Below are positions 16,996-25,976 of a stretch of DNA of 64,000 bases, in pieces (within the stretch, counting starts at the first letter, position 1; each line of letters starts with the position of its first letter). This DNA comes from Streptomyces fulvoviolaceus (GTDB taxonomy: Bacteria; Actinomycetota; Actinomycetes; Streptomycetales; Streptomycetaceae). The notes under the pieces were generated by a model. The model saw only the letters and a list, made by a program, of their open reading frames with translations. It did no database searches and had not been told where the DNA came from. The stretch spans positions 1 through 64,000 of the forward strand of contig NZ_JOEY01000041.1 of the NCBI RefSeq assembly GCF_000718165.1, written 5' to 3'. The translations under genes were made by a program, and so were the position numbers.

Positions 16996-17843
16996 CTGAA
17001 CAGGAGCTGACCGACAAGGTCGTCGCGAGCTTCGACTCCGCGAAGGACGACCGGTTCCGCGAGGTCATGCAGGCGCTCGTCCGGCACGCCCACGCCTTCG
17101 TGCGCGAGACGAGGCTCACCGACGACGAATGGACGGCGGCGATCGAGTTCCTGACCGCAGCCGGCCACATCACCACCGACACCCGCCAGGAGTTCGTCCT
17201 CCTCTCGGACGTCCTCGGCGTCTCCATGCTCACCGTGGCGGTGAACGAACCGGGTCTCGACGACTCGACGGAGTCCACGGTCCTCGGCCCGTTCTTCGTC
17301 CAGGACGCGCCCGAGATCGCACACGGCGGGGACATCGCGGGCGGCGCGAGCGGTGAGCCGTCGTGGGTCAGCGGCCGGGTCACGGACCCCGGCGGCAACC
17401 CGGTCGCCGGCGCCCGCGTCGAGGTGTGGGAGGCCGACGACGACGGCATGTACGACGTCCAGTACGACCGTGGCGAACTCGCGGGGCGCGCGCACCTGTT
17501 CACCGACGCCGAGGGCCGCTACCGGTTCTGGGGGCTCACCCCCACGCCGTACCCGATCCCCGACGACGGCCCCGTCGGCCGGCTCCTCGACCACGCCGGC
17601 CGCTCCCCGATGCGCGCGCCTCACCTGCACTTCATGGTGACGGCACCCGGCTTCCGGCGTCTCATCACCCACATTTTCGTCGCGGGCGATCCGTGGGTGG
17701 ACAACGACTCCGTGTTCGGCGTGAAGGAGTCACTGATCCGCCCCTTCGACCGTCACGAGGCCGGGACACCGACGCCGGACGGCCGTCAGCTGCAGACCGC
17801 GTGGACCTCGACGACCTTCGACATCGTCCTGAGGAAGGAGTAG
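16992..17843 (+). CDS. Hydroxyquinol 1,2-dioxygenase (intradiol)
   Basis: A 283-residue intradiol dioxygenase. The N-terminal helical dimerisation domain (about 1-100) is followed by the catalytic beta-sandwich. The non-haem Fe(III) ligands are visible as Tyr154 (GMYDVQYD), Tyr187 ([12 protein letters not shown]), His211 and His213 (RAPHLHFMV); this spacing equals that of the Nocardioides simplex enzyme (164, 197, 221, 223). It cleaves 1,2,4-trihydroxybenzene to maleylacetate. It is the last gene of the operon; a 20-bp gap separates it from a converging dehydrogenase remnant. Confidence 0.9.
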   Translation: MTEQELTDKVVASFDSAKDDRFREVMQALVRHAHAFVRETRLTDDEWTAAIEFLTAAGHITTDTRQEFVLLSDVLGVSMLTVAVNEPGLDDSTESTVLGPFFVQDAPEIAHGGDIAGGASGEPSWVSGRVTDPGGNPVAGARVEVWEADDDGMYDVQYDRGELAGRAHLFTDAEGRYRFWGLTPTPYPIPDDGPVGRLLDHAGRSPMRAPHLHFMVTAPGFRRLITHIFVAGDPWVDNDSVFGVKESLIRPFDRHEAGTPTPDGRQLQTAWTSTTFDIVLRKE

Positions 17844-17863
17844 GGGCAGCGGCGCGCATCCGG

Positions 17864-18241
17864 TCAGGCGGTGGCCCAGCAGGTGCGCGTGTCGGTGAAC
17901 TCGCGGATGTCGGCTGCGGCCGGATCTCGGCCGTAGCCGCTGCGCCCGGTCCCGCCGAGGGGCAGCCACGGGTCGGAGGCGACGATCGCGTTGACGAAGT
18001 CCGCTCCGCCGGTGATACGCCGGGCGAGGGCGACACCCCGGCCGGGTTCGGCCGTCCGGATACTCAGGCCGAGTCCGTACGGGGTGGCGTTCGCGAGTCG
18101 CACGGCGTCCTTGTCGTCCCGGGCGACGGCAAGGGCGGCGAGCGGGCCGACCTGGGTGTCCCCATCGCCCGGGTCGCCGACGTGCAGGGCTTCGCCGTCG
18201 TCCAGGACCACGAAGGCGTCCGAACCACTCGGTTCGTTCCG
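17864..18241 (-). pseudogene. C-terminal remnant of an aldehyde dehydrogenase gene
   Basis: About 115 codons encode the last quarter of an aldehyde dehydrogenase: AVRLANATPYGLGLSIRTAE, then FVNAIVASDPWLPLGGTGRSGYGR and the C-terminal REFTDTRTCW. The catalytic Cys and Glu and the whole NAD-binding part are absent. Reading further upstream in the same frame meets TAA and TAG stops within the operator of the next gene. No start with a ribosome site is visible. It is best read as a decayed gene truncated by a rearrangement that placed the CsoR-like gene next to it. An intact paralogue-like dehydrogenase lies at 38463-39857. Confidence 0.75.
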
Positions 18242-18260
18242 ACCGTCGGAGGAGTACCTT

Positions 18261-18274
18261 TACCCCTAGGGGTA
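18261..18274. promoter_or_regulatory. CsoR/CstR-type operator in front of the repressor gene
   Basis: Perfect 14-bp palindrome TACCCCTAGGGGTA, 13 bases before the repressor ATG. It matches the two sites at 20799 and 20831, so autoregulation is likely. Confidence 0.78.
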
Positions 18275-18281
18275 TAGGTAA

Positions 18282-18584
<303 letters not shown>

Positions 18585-18613
18585 AAGCCCCGCACCGCGC
18601 GACCCAGCCGTCC

Positions 18614-20779
18614 TCAGTCGTGCGAGAAGCGGATCTTCGGCAGCACCCGGCGCAGCCAGGCCGGTGACCACCAGGCGGCCCGGCCGGTCAGGCGGAGCAG
18701 GACCGGGAGCAGCACGAGCCGGATGAGGAAGGCGTCGAGCAGGACGGCGACGCCGAGCACGATGCCCATCTCCTTGGGCGGCAGCGGGTCGGCCAGCGCG
18801 AAGGTGAAGAACACGGCGACCATGACCGCGGCGGCGGCGAAGACGACCCGGCCCGACTGGGCGAGGGCACCGACGACCGCCTGCCTGGGGTCTCCTGTCC
18901 GCTCGTAGTTCTCCTTGGCGGAGGAGAGCAGGAACACGGTGTAGTCCATGGCGATGGCGAAGATCATCGCGAAGAAGAACACCGGCCCCCACCCGTCGAG
19001 GAAACCCTGCGGTTCGAAGCCGAGCAGGTCGGAGAGGTGCCCGTCCTGGAAGATCAGCCGGGCGACGCCGAAGGCGGCCGCGGTGGCGAGGAGGTTCGTC
19101 AGCACGCCGATGGCGGCGACCAGCGGGGCCTGCAGGGCGACCAGCAGCAGGAGGAAGCCGAGCACCAGGATGACTCCGATGACCAGCGGTGCCTTGTCGT
19201 CCAGGGCCTGCTTGAGGTCGAGGTTCTCCACGGCCGCGCCGCCGACCAGCGCTTCGGCGGGGAGCTCCGCGCGCAGCGTGGTCACGGTCTTCGCCAGCGA
19301 GGGATCGGACGGATCGACGGACGGCACGGCCTGGATGAGGCTCCAGCCCGACCCGTCGGCCGCCTGCTGGGCCGGCAGGACGCCCGCGATGCCTTCGGCC
19401 GACGTGAGCGCCTCGACCGTGGCGGCGGCCCGAGCGTCCGGAACCGCGATCTGCAGCATGCCCGGCGCGCCCTTGCCGAAGCTCTCCTGCACCAGGGCGT
19501 AGCCCTGACGTGAGCTGTCGTCCTCGGGGACCACCTTGATGGACGGCATCGCCGTCTTCAGCCCGAACACCGGCACGGCCAGAGCGATGAGAACGGCCAA
19601 TGCGAGAGCGCCGAAACGCAGCGGCTGCCGCCACAGGCGCTCGCCCCAGGCGCCGAAGCGCGGCGACTCGGTCCGGTCGGCGCGAGTGCGGGGCAGCGCC
19701 CACTTGTTGACGTTCGGCCCGAGCTTGGCGAGGACCGCGGGCAGCAGCGTCAGGGTGGCGGCGAGGACGAAGACGACAGAGAGCATGATGCCGACCGCCA
19801 TGGTCCGCACGGCGGGCGCGGGCACCAGCATCACCGCGGACAGGCTGACGAGCACGGTCAGCCCCGACAGCAGGACCGCCTTCCCCGCGGTGTCCATGGT
19901 CTCCTGCACGGCCCGCCGTCGGTCACCGCTGCGCGCGAGGGCGGCCCGGAACCGGATCACCAGGAACAGCGCGTAGTCGATGCCCAGGGCGAGCGCGAAC
20001 ATCAGGGCGAAGTCCATGGCCCAGATGGAGATCGGCGTGACGTGACTGATGAGGACGAGCGAGCCGACCGAGGCCGCCAGTCCCGCCATCGTGAGCAGCA
20101 GCGGCAGTCCCGCGGCGACCAGCGACCCGAACGCCACGACGAGGACGGCGAGGGTCACCGGCCAGGACAGGATCTCCGCGTGGATCATCGCCTCGAGGTT
20201 GGCGGTGTTGAAGTCGCTCCACATGACCGAGGAGCCGGTGGCCCGGACGGTCACGTCGTCCGTGGACAGTTTGCGCAGCGGCTCTTTGAGGTCCTCCGCG
20301 GCGCGCACCATGTCGTCGGTGTTCGCCGCAGCACCGCCCAGGACGACAGCGGTCCTGCCGTCACGGCTGATGCTCGCGCCGGCCTGAGGCGCCGCGACCT
20401 CACTGATCCGGTCGTCGGCCTTCAGTTCCTCGGTGACCTCGGCGATCACCCGCTGCACCGCCGGATCGCCGACCTGGTGGCTCTTGGAGGACACGACCAC
20501 CTGGATCGCGGAGGAGCCGGTGCCGCCGAAGTGCTTCTCGGCCAGCTCGCGGACCTGCACCGACTCCGAGCCGTTGCTCTGCCAGCCCGCACCGGAGAGC
20601 ACCGAGGTCACTTGCGGGGCGAACGCCCCCAGGACGGCGACGACGACCAGCCAGCCGATGAGCACCTGCTTGAAATGCCCCGCGGTCCAGGCGCCGAGCC
20701 GCCCCAGCGGACCGGCCGGGCCCGGCGGTGAGGGGTCCTCGGCGTTGCGGCCGGGTGTGTCGGTGGTGGTTGTGGACAT
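18614..20779 (-). CDS. MMPL-family RND transporter
   Basis: A 721-residue membrane protein with the MMPL duplication: one N-terminal helix (about 38-58), an extracytoplasmic domain, five helices (about 195-330), a second lone helix near 380-400, a second soluble domain and five more helices (about 535-700). Proton-relay type motifs are visible as LGIDYALFLVIRFR in the first half and AIAMDYTVFLLSSAKE in the second, each with the conserved Asp-Tyr. Two operators lie between it and the divergent DUF302 gene, so it is almost certainly controlled by the CsoR/CstR-like repressor. The substrate is unknown; a sulfur or metal-stress product is a reasonable guess. Confidence 0.85.
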   Translation of the reverse strand: MSTTTTDTPGRNAEDPSPPGPAGPLGRLGAWTAGHFKQVLIGWLVVVAVLGAFAPQVTSVLSGAGWQSNGSESVQVRELAEKHFGGTGSSAIQVVVSSKSHQVGDPAVQRVIAEVTEELKADDRISEVAAPQAGASISRDGRTAVVLGGAAANTDDMVRAAEDLKEPLRKLSTDDVTVRATGSSVMWSDFNTANLEAMIHAEILSWPVTLAVLVVAFGSLVAAGLPLLLTMAGLAASVGSLVLISHVTPISIWAMDFALMFALALGIDYALFLVIRFRAALARSGDRRRAVQETMDTAGKAVLLSGLTVLVSLSAVMLVPAPAVRTMAVGIMLSVVFVLAATLTLLPAVLAKLGPNVNKWALPRTRADRTESPRFGAWGERLWRQPLRFGALALAVLIALAVPVFGLKTAMPSIKVVPEDDSSRQGYALVQESFGKGAPGMLQIAVPDARAAATVEALTSAEGIAGVLPAQQAADGSGWSLIQAVPSVDPSDPSLAKTVTTLRAELPAEALVGGAAVENLDLKQALDDKAPLVIGVILVLGFLLLLVALQAPLVAAIGVLTNLLATAAAFGVARLIFQDGHLSDLLGFEPQGFLDGWGPVFFFAMIFAIAMDYTVFLLSSAKENYERTGDPRQAVVGALAQSGRVVFAAAAVMVAVFFTFALADPLPPKEMGIVLGVAVLLDAFLIRLVLLPVLLRLTGRAAWWSPAWLRRVLPKIRFSHD

Positions 20780-20798
20780 GCTTCCTCCTTCGGAACCG

Positions 20799-20816
20799 AA
20801 TACCCCACGGGGTATT
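20799..20816. promoter_or_regulatory. CsoR/CstR-type operator for the MMPL gene
   Basis: Palindrome AATACCCCACGGGGTATT (8-bp arms around AC), 19 bases upstream of the MMPL ATG. Confidence 0.78.
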
Positions 20817-20830
20817 CACGGAGAAGGATA

Positions 20831-20846
20831 ATACCCCTGGGGGTAT
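20831..20846. promoter_or_regulatory. CsoR/CstR-type operator for the DUF302 gene
   Basis: Palindrome ATACCCCTGGGGGTAT (7-bp arms around TG), 48 bases upstream of the DUF302 ATG and 32 bp from the neighbouring MMPL-side operator. Confidence 0.78.
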
Positions 20847-20894
20847 ATTGGAGTATGTCGGAGACCAACACGACAGCCCGAAGGGATCCACGCA

Positions 20895-21293
20895 ATGCGC
20901 TACGACCGCACTGTCCACCTCGAGACCGACTTCGCCACCGCCGTCGCGGCGGTCCGCGAGGCCCTCGCCGAGCAGGGGTTCGGCATCCTCACCGAGATCG
21001 ACGTCACCGCGACCCTCAAGGCCAAGCTCGGCCACGACATGGAGGACTACGTGATCCTCGGCGCCTGCAACCCGCCCCTGGCCCACCGGGCCCTGGAGAT
21101 CGACCGCACCATCGGCCTGCTCCTGCCCTGCAACGTCGTCGTACGCGCCGACGGCGACCACACCGTCGTACAGGCGATCGACCCGGGCACCATGACCGCT
21201 CTCACCGGACTCGAAGCGCTGCGCCCCGTGGCCGAGGAGGCGGCAAGCCGGCTCGACGCGGCCCTGGCCGCACTCGCTTCACACCGTGCGTGA
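20895..21293 (+). CDS. DUF302 domain protein
   Basis: A 132-residue protein that is essentially one DUF302 domain: the strand FATAVAAVREALAEQGFGILTEID, the conserved VILGACNPPLAHRALEID segment and IGLLLPCNVVVR. Both cysteines of these motifs (in GACNPP and LPCNV) are present and could take part in metal or sulfur chemistry. The biochemical role of DUF302 is not established. It diverges from the MMPL transporter with the shared pair of operators between them, so it belongs to the same regulon. Its last 15 bases overlap the convergent TetR gene. Confidence 0.82.
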   Translation: MRYDRTVHLETDFATAVAAVREALAEQGFGILTEIDVTATLKAKLGHDMEDYVILGACNPPLAHRALEIDRTIGLLLPCNVVVRADGDHTVVQAIDPGTMTALTGLEALRPVAEEAASRLDAALAALASHRA

Positions 21294-21890
21294 GTCGTCG
21301 TCCTGAACCAGCCCCGCGATATGCGCGGTGACCGTGTCGAGGATGTCCTTCCAGGCGGCCGCGTCGCCGAGGACGAGGTAGTTGAGGGTCAGGCCGTCGG
21401 TCATCGCGGCCAGATAGCGGGCCAGGACGGAGACGGGCACGCGGAGCCGGAGGTCCATGCTCCGGGCCAACTGGCCGATGAGATCGGCGTACGCCTCGCC
21501 GTAGAGCTCGTACTGACGACGCGCCAGATGCTCGAACCCCGGCTGGCGCAGGGCGTATTGGGTGAGTTCGTAGGTGAGCATGTGCTCGTCGGGGTGGGCA
21601 CGGACGTGGTCCCAGTACGCCTGGAAGCCGGCGGCGACCGTCTCCTCCAGCGTGGCCCTGGGTTGCAGGGCCTTCTTCACCACGGTCACCGACTGGTCGG
21701 TGAGGGCCGTGATGACGGACTCGATCAGGGCCTGCTTGGAGTCGAAGCAGTAGTGGAAGACGCTCAGGGACACGTCGGCCTCGGCCGCGATGGACCGGGT
21801 CGTCGTCCTCGCGACGCCGTCCCGGGCCATCGCCCTGATCGCGGCTTCCGTCAGCTGCCGGCGTCGTTCGGCCGACGGTCTGCGTGCCAT
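21279..21890 (-). CDS. TetR-family transcriptional regulator
   Basis: A 203-residue TetR protein. The N-terminal helix-turn-helix (about 10-55) includes LTEAAIRAMARDGVARTTTRSIAAEADVS and the FHYCFDSKQAL recognition/anchor segment, where YCFDSK replaces the common YHFGSK. The rest is a helical ligand-binding domain of the TetR_C type (MTDGLTLNYLV). The target is unknown. It starts 15 bp upstream of, and on the same strand as, the metallohydrolase gene, and runs convergently into the DUF302 gene with a 15-bp overlap. Confidence 0.83.
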   Translation of the reverse strand: MARRPSAERRRQLTEAAIRAMARDGVARTTTRSIAAEADVSLSVFHYCFDSKQALIESVITALTDQSVTVVKKALQPRATLEETVAAGFQAYWDHVRAHPDEHMLTYELTQYALRQPGFEHLARRQYELYGEAYADLIGQLARSMDLRLRVPVSVLARYLAAMTDGLTLNYLVLGDAAAWKDILDTVTAHIAGLVQDDDSRTV

Positions 21891-21905
21891 GCGTGTCCCC
21901 TGCCG

Positions 21906-23969
21906 TCAGCCGCTGTGGACGCCCACCTCGTAGAGCGAGTATCCCCAGTCGGTGCCGCGGTCGAGGCCGTGGACACGGACGTAACGGGCCGGTGTGCCCG
22001 TGAACTTGGCCGTGTCGAGGCCGCCGTCGCCGGTCGTCGTGGACCAGGCCGTCTGCCAGTTGGTGCCGTCCGTGGAGAGTTCGATGCGGTACGACTTCCC
22101 GTACGCCTTCTCCCAGTCGAGGGTGACGCGGGAGACCAGGTTGGTGGAGCCCAGGTCGACCTGCCATGACTGGTCGTCGCTCCAGTCGCTGGCCCAGCGA
22201 GTGCCGTCGTCACCGTCCACGGCCCGGCCCGGCTGATAGCTGGTGAACGGGTTGGACTCGGACGAACTGGCCGTGGCGGAAGCGCCCTTGGCGAGGTTGA
22301 CCGACGCCTGGTGCTGTTCGGACGCCCCCCAGGTGTCGAGGTAGGACTCGGCTCCCCGGAACAGGTCGTCCACCACGTCCTGCCCGCCGACGAGCCGGAT
22401 GTCCTCGATCCAGTCCGGGATCATGCCGACATGGGCGGCGCCGTCGGTGTTGAAGTCGAAGGTGCGCGCGCCGGATGTCTGCTTGTCGATGACGGAGCCG
22501 CCGTCGACGCTCCTGAAGGGGTACGTCACCGGATTCGACGTGTCCGCGCCGCGCGGGGCGGGGTGGTCGCCGATGCCGTTGAAGTCGGTGCCGTAGCCGT
22601 AGCCCACGTCGTACTTGTCGCGCAGCGCGTCCGTGCGCTCGGCCTCCGTGGCGAAGTCCTCGGAGCCGTGCATGTACTGGGCGACGAAACCGCCGAGGGA
22701 GTAGACCCGCTCGGTCCAGTTGAGGTCCATCCAGCTGTGCGAGGAGAGCACGCCGGGGTAGGACGCGGCCTCGAAGATGTCGAGGGCCTGGCCGGTGGCC
22801 TTGACGCTCATGTGGTCGATCTCGAGCATCATCTTGCGTTTCATCATGCCCTTGACGGCGTACTCGCCGAGGTCGGTGAGCCCGCGGACGTTGCACTGCG
22901 CGTCCTCGTCGTACGACGGAACCTCGGTGCCCGCCGGCAGGTCCTCCTCGGCCTCGGACGCGGCCGTGCCGATGGGGTTGTCGTGCTGCGGGCCGGTGCA
23001 CTTCTCGGTCTGCCAGAAGGTGCCGGTGGAGAGGAACTGCCCGACGTTGATGGCCGTTCCGAGACCGCCCTCGTCGAAGCGGACGCCGCACAGGGCGTTG
23101 TCGAACTTGTGGCACAGGAACATGCTGCGCACGCCCAGCGCGTACAACTCGTCGAGACCGGCGTCGATGTCGGCCTTGCTGCACTGCGCGATGTCCAGGA
23201 TCTGCTTGCAGCCGAACGGCTCGGAGGTCTCGACACCCAGGATCACCGCCAGCTTGCCCTGCTCGATGACCTCACGCGCCTGCGCGCTGTCGGTGACGAT
23301 CCGGAACCAGCCCTTGCCGGTGCCGCCGTACTGCTTGTCGATGTAGGCCTGGAGGTCGTACGTCAGCTTGGCCTGCAGCCGGATCGACGTCATCTCGTCG
23401 CAGCTGCGGTCCTTGAACGGGTAGATCGAGCAGATCATGCCGTTGGTGACGAGGTCGTTGACGAGGACCCGCTGGCCGCCGCGCCAGGCGCGCTCGACCC
23501 AGGCGTAGTAGTTCGCCTGGTGGGTCATCGAGTCGTACGCCGGCCAGTCCGCGAACGTCGGCCAGCCGACCGGGTCGTGCCTGCCGTCACCGCCGTGGGT
23601 GATGTAGTCGAAGATCGCGAGCGTGCCGTCGGGATAGTGCTCGGGACAGTCCTTGAGCGCGTCCGCGACGCCCGCCTCGGAGAACACCTTGCCGCAGATC
23701 AGCCGCCCGCCGAAGGCCTCGTTGGAGAACAGGTGGTTGTGGGCGTCGACGAAGCCGCTGACCTCACCTGCGGAGTTGGTGCCGGTGAACGGCTCACCGG
23801 TGACGTTGATCTGCGCGTCCGGCGTGGGGCGTGCGGTCGGGGTCCACCAGTCGGTGGCGGCCGAACTCGGCGTGGGGCCGAGGACCGTGGCCAGCACGAG
23901 GAGGAGCAGCGAGACGACGGTGACGTCTTTGCGTCTGCGGTACGGGCGTCCGGTCACGGTCACGGTCAC
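21906..23969 (-). CDS. Secreted dipeptidase-like metallohydrolase with C-terminal F5/8 type C (discoidin) domain
   Basis: About 687 residues from the GTG at 23969, which has GAGGG nine bases upstream; an ATG at 24038 is an alternative. A Sec signal (RRRKD then VTVVSLLLLVLATVLG, ending SSAA) precedes a TIM-barrel-like metallohydrolase: FVDAHNHLFSNEAFGG (first metal His pair), VILGVETSEPFGC, MFLCHKFDN, MMLEIDHMSVKAT and VLSSHSWMD, like the His/Asp series of membrane dipeptidases. The last 140 residues are a carbohydrate/lipid-binding F5/8C domain (NLAKGASATASSS, AVDGDDGTRWASDWSDD, RYVRVHGL). Several extra cysteines suggest extracellular disulfides. Peptidase M19 relationship is my best reading; the substrate is unknown. 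Confidence 0.75.
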   Translation of the reverse strand: MTVTVTGRPYRRRKDVTVVSLLLLVLATVLGPTPSSAATDWWTPTARPTPDAQINVTGEPFTGTNSAGEVSGFVDAHNHLFSNEAFGGRLICGKVFSEAGVADALKDCPEHYPDGTLAIFDYITHGGDGRHDPVGWPTFADWPAYDSMTHQANYYAWVERAWRGGQRVLVNDLVTNGMICSIYPFKDRSCDEMTSIRLQAKLTYDLQAYIDKQYGGTGKGWFRIVTDSAQAREVIEQGKLAVILGVETSEPFGCKQILDIAQCSKADIDAGLDELYALGVRSMFLCHKFDNALCGVRFDEGGLGTAINVGQFLSTGTFWQTEKCTGPQHDNPIGTAASEAEEDLPAGTEVPSYDEDAQCNVRGLTDLGEYAVKGMMKRKMMLEIDHMSVKATGQALDIFEAASYPGVLSSHSWMDLNWTERVYSLGGFVAQYMHGSEDFATEAERTDALRDKYDVGYGYGTDFNGIGDHPAPRGADTSNPVTYPFRSVDGGSVIDKQTSGARTFDFNTDGAAHVGMIPDWIEDIRLVGGQDVVDDLFRGAESYLDTWGASEQHQASVNLAKGASATASSSESNPFTSYQPGRAVDGDDGTRWASDWSDDQSWQVDLGSTNLVSRVTLDWEKAYGKSYRIELSTDGTNWQTAWSTTTGDGGLDTAKFTGTPARYVRVHGLDRGTDWGYSLYEVGVHSG

Positions 23970-24127
23970 TGCCCACGTCCCTCGGTCGGCGGGAAGCCCG
24001 GTCGACAAGGGCATTTTGACTGCCCATGGGGTTGTCATGACCGGCGCAAGATACGACGAGGATCGCTACTGGCGCGTACCGAGTCAAGAGTCCGGGACGC
24101 TTGACCTGATGACCGGGAGGTACCTGC

Positions 24128-24155
24128 GCGGACCGGCGGGCCATCACCGGTCCGC
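24128..24155 (-). terminator. Hairpin terminator of the mannanase gene
   Basis: GCGGACCGG and CCGGTCCGC form a perfect 9-bp stem around a 10-base loop, starting 12 bases past the mannanase stop on the minus strand. Confidence 0.6.
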
Positions 24156-24167
24156 ACAGACGATCGC

Positions 24168-25820
24168 TCAACCGGTCGCGCAGGTGGCGCCGTTGAGGGT
24201 GAACGCGGTCGGCGCCGTGTTGGTCGCGCCCTTGCTCGCGATGAACCCGACGGTGACCGAGCCGCCGGCCGCGATGGTGTTGGTGTAGGACGCGGGGGCG
24301 ACACTCACCGTGCCGCCGCTCTGGGTCGCGGTCCCGCCCCACATGTTGGAGATGGTCTGGCCGTCGGCGAAGGCGAAGCCGAGCTTCCAGCCGCTGACGG
24401 CGGCGGTACCGGTGTTGCGGATGGCGAGTTCGCCCTGGAAGCCGCCCTGCCACTCGCCGACGACCTTGTAGCCGACGGAGCAACTCCCCGCGGGTGTGTC
24501 GGCGGTGGTGACGTTCACCGTGGCCGACCGGGCCGAGCGGTTCCCGGCCGCGTCGCGGGCGTACACGGCGAAGGTGTACGTCGTGGCGGCGGTGAGGCCG
24601 GACACGGTCACGGAGTTGGTGGTGGAGGCGGCGACCGTGGTCTCGGAGGTGCCGCCGACGCGGACCACGTCATAGCCGGCGACGCCAACGTTGTCAGTGG
24701 CGGCGGTCCAGCTCAGGTTGGCCGAAGTGGCCGTCACCGCGGAGGCGGTCGGGGTGCCGGGGGTGGTCGGCGCCTGGGTGTCGCCCGGGGTGCCGCCGCC
24801 GTAGATCGTGGCCTCCTTGGCGGTCTGGGCGATGCCGTTGGTGCCGTTGAAGATGCGCTGGCCCCACGAGCTGAGCCGGCTCGGGTCGAAGTCGATCGCC
24901 AGGTCGAGGATCGGGTCGGTGTTGCCGCTCCAGGACCAGGCCAGATAGCCGAGGTCGAGCTGCACGGCGGTGGCCATCATGGTGTCCTCGTCCGGGTCGC
25001 CCCACTGGTCGGCAGGCCCTCCGAACTCCCCGATGAGGATGGGCAGTCCGGCGTTGACGAAGGCGTTGAGGTAGTCGGTGATCTCCGCGGCGGTGTCGAA
25101 GACGCTGTACATGTGGATCGAGAAGATCAGGTTGCCGGTGGTGTCGGCGTCGTAGACGGACTGGGCGTTGGCGCGCATGACGCCCTGCCAGTCCTGGCCC
25201 CAGTTGGGCGCGTCCACCATGATCGTGTGCTCGAAGCCGGCACCCCGCAGTTTCTGGATCGCGGCGATCGTCGGGGCGGTCCAGCCCTCGGGGCTGGTGT
25301 TGCCCCAGGGCTCGTTGCCGATGTTGATGACGATGTGGTTCTCCTGGCCGGCGAGCACGTCCTTCAGGCCGATCCAGTAGTCGGCGGCCTGGTCGAGCGT
25401 GCCGGCGGCGGTGTCCTCGCCGTAGCCGGTGGTGTCGTGCACCTCCAGTACGCAGATGAGCCGGTTGGCCTTGCACTGGGCGATCACGTTGGCCACGTCG
25501 GCGGCGCTGTTCGCGGTCCAGCGGTGGCCGTCGGCGAGGACGACGCGGACGGTGTTGGCGCCGAGCGCCTTGATGTCGGCCAGCGACTGCGTCTCGTTCG
25601 GGTACCAGGTGTGGGCGTGGTTGACGCCGCGCATGACGAAGTCGTTGCCGTTGCCTTCGAGCAGGCGGCCGTTGCTGATGTGGAGGCCGGTGGCCCGGGT
25701 GCCGGGTTCCTCGGCGGCCTGAGCGGCGGCCGGGAGGAAGGCGCCGAGCAGCACCAGTCCGAGAAGGGCCACCAGAGTGGCTAAGGGGCTCTTTCGTGTC
25801 GTGCTTCTTGTTCTTCTCAC
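24168..25820 (-). CDS. manA: Secreted endo-beta-1,4-mannanase: GH5 catalytic domain, FN3 and CBM2
   Basis: A 550-residue exported enzyme. The signal peptide (RRTRSTTRK then LATLVALLGLVLLGAFLPAAAQA, cleaved near 36) is followed by a GH5 domain (about 40-345): FVMRGVNHAHTWYP, the acid/base Glu in INIGNEPWG (about 165-173) and the nucleophile Glu in ILIGEFGGP (about 265-273). This domain closely resembles Streptomyces ManA mannanases. A fibronectin-III domain (about 355-440) and a family-2 cellulose-binding module (about 447-550, two terminal Cys) follow. The GTG start at 25820 has TGGAG upstream. Codon 13 is TTA (25784-25782), which makes translation dependent on the bldA tRNA. A CebR box lies 50 bp upstream. 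Confidence 0.87.
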   Translation of the reverse strand: MRRTRSTTRKSPLATLVALLGLVLLGAFLPAAAQAAEEPGTRATGLHISNGRLLEGNGNDFVMRGVNHAHTWYPNETQSLADIKALGANTVRVVLADGHRWTANSAADVANVIAQCKANRLICVLEVHDTTGYGEDTAAGTLDQAADYWIGLKDVLAGQENHIVINIGNEPWGNTSPEGWTAPTIAAIQKLRGAGFEHTIMVDAPNWGQDWQGVMRANAQSVYDADTTGNLIFSIHMYSVFDTAAEITDYLNAFVNAGLPILIGEFGGPADQWGDPDEDTMMATAVQLDLGYLAWSWSGNTDPILDLAIDFDPSRLSSWGQRIFNGTNGIAQTAKEATIYGGGTPGDTQAPTTPGTPTASAVTATSANLSWTAATDNVGVAGYDVVRVGGTSETTVAASTTNSVTVSGLTAATTYTFAVYARDAAGNRSARSATVNVTTADTPAGSCSVGYKVVGEWQGGFQGELAIRNTGTAAVSGWKLGFAFADGQTISNMWGGTATQSGGTVSVAPASYTNTIAAGGSVTVGFIASKGATNTAPTAFTLNGATCATG

Positions 25821-25869
25821 TGCGACTCCAGGGAGTGAGCGCCAAGAAACTCAGGCATCAGGAATATCA

Positions 25870-25883
25870 TGGGAGCGCTCCCA
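25870..25883. promoter_or_regulatory. CebR operator
   Basis: Exact 14-bp palindrome TGGGAGCGCTCCCA, the site bound by the cellobiose-responsive repressor CebR in Streptomyces. It is centred about 56 bp upstream of the mannanase start, so the enzyme should be induced by cello-oligosaccharides. It also lies about 94 bp upstream of the divergent methyltransferase-NUDIX gene. Confidence 0.85.
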
Positions 25884-25976
25884 TCAAGCCACCATGCCAA
25901 GTACACGTCAAGACGGGTGGAGGAGAAACTCCTTTAGGGTCCGAGACCTCGACCGCCACATCTGGGAGACACATTG

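Noticed and set aside
20855..21331. An alternative plus-strand frame starting at 20855 over the DUF302 gene
   Set aside because: Arg/Pro-rich shadow translation; the DUF302 frame at 20895 has clear family motifs.
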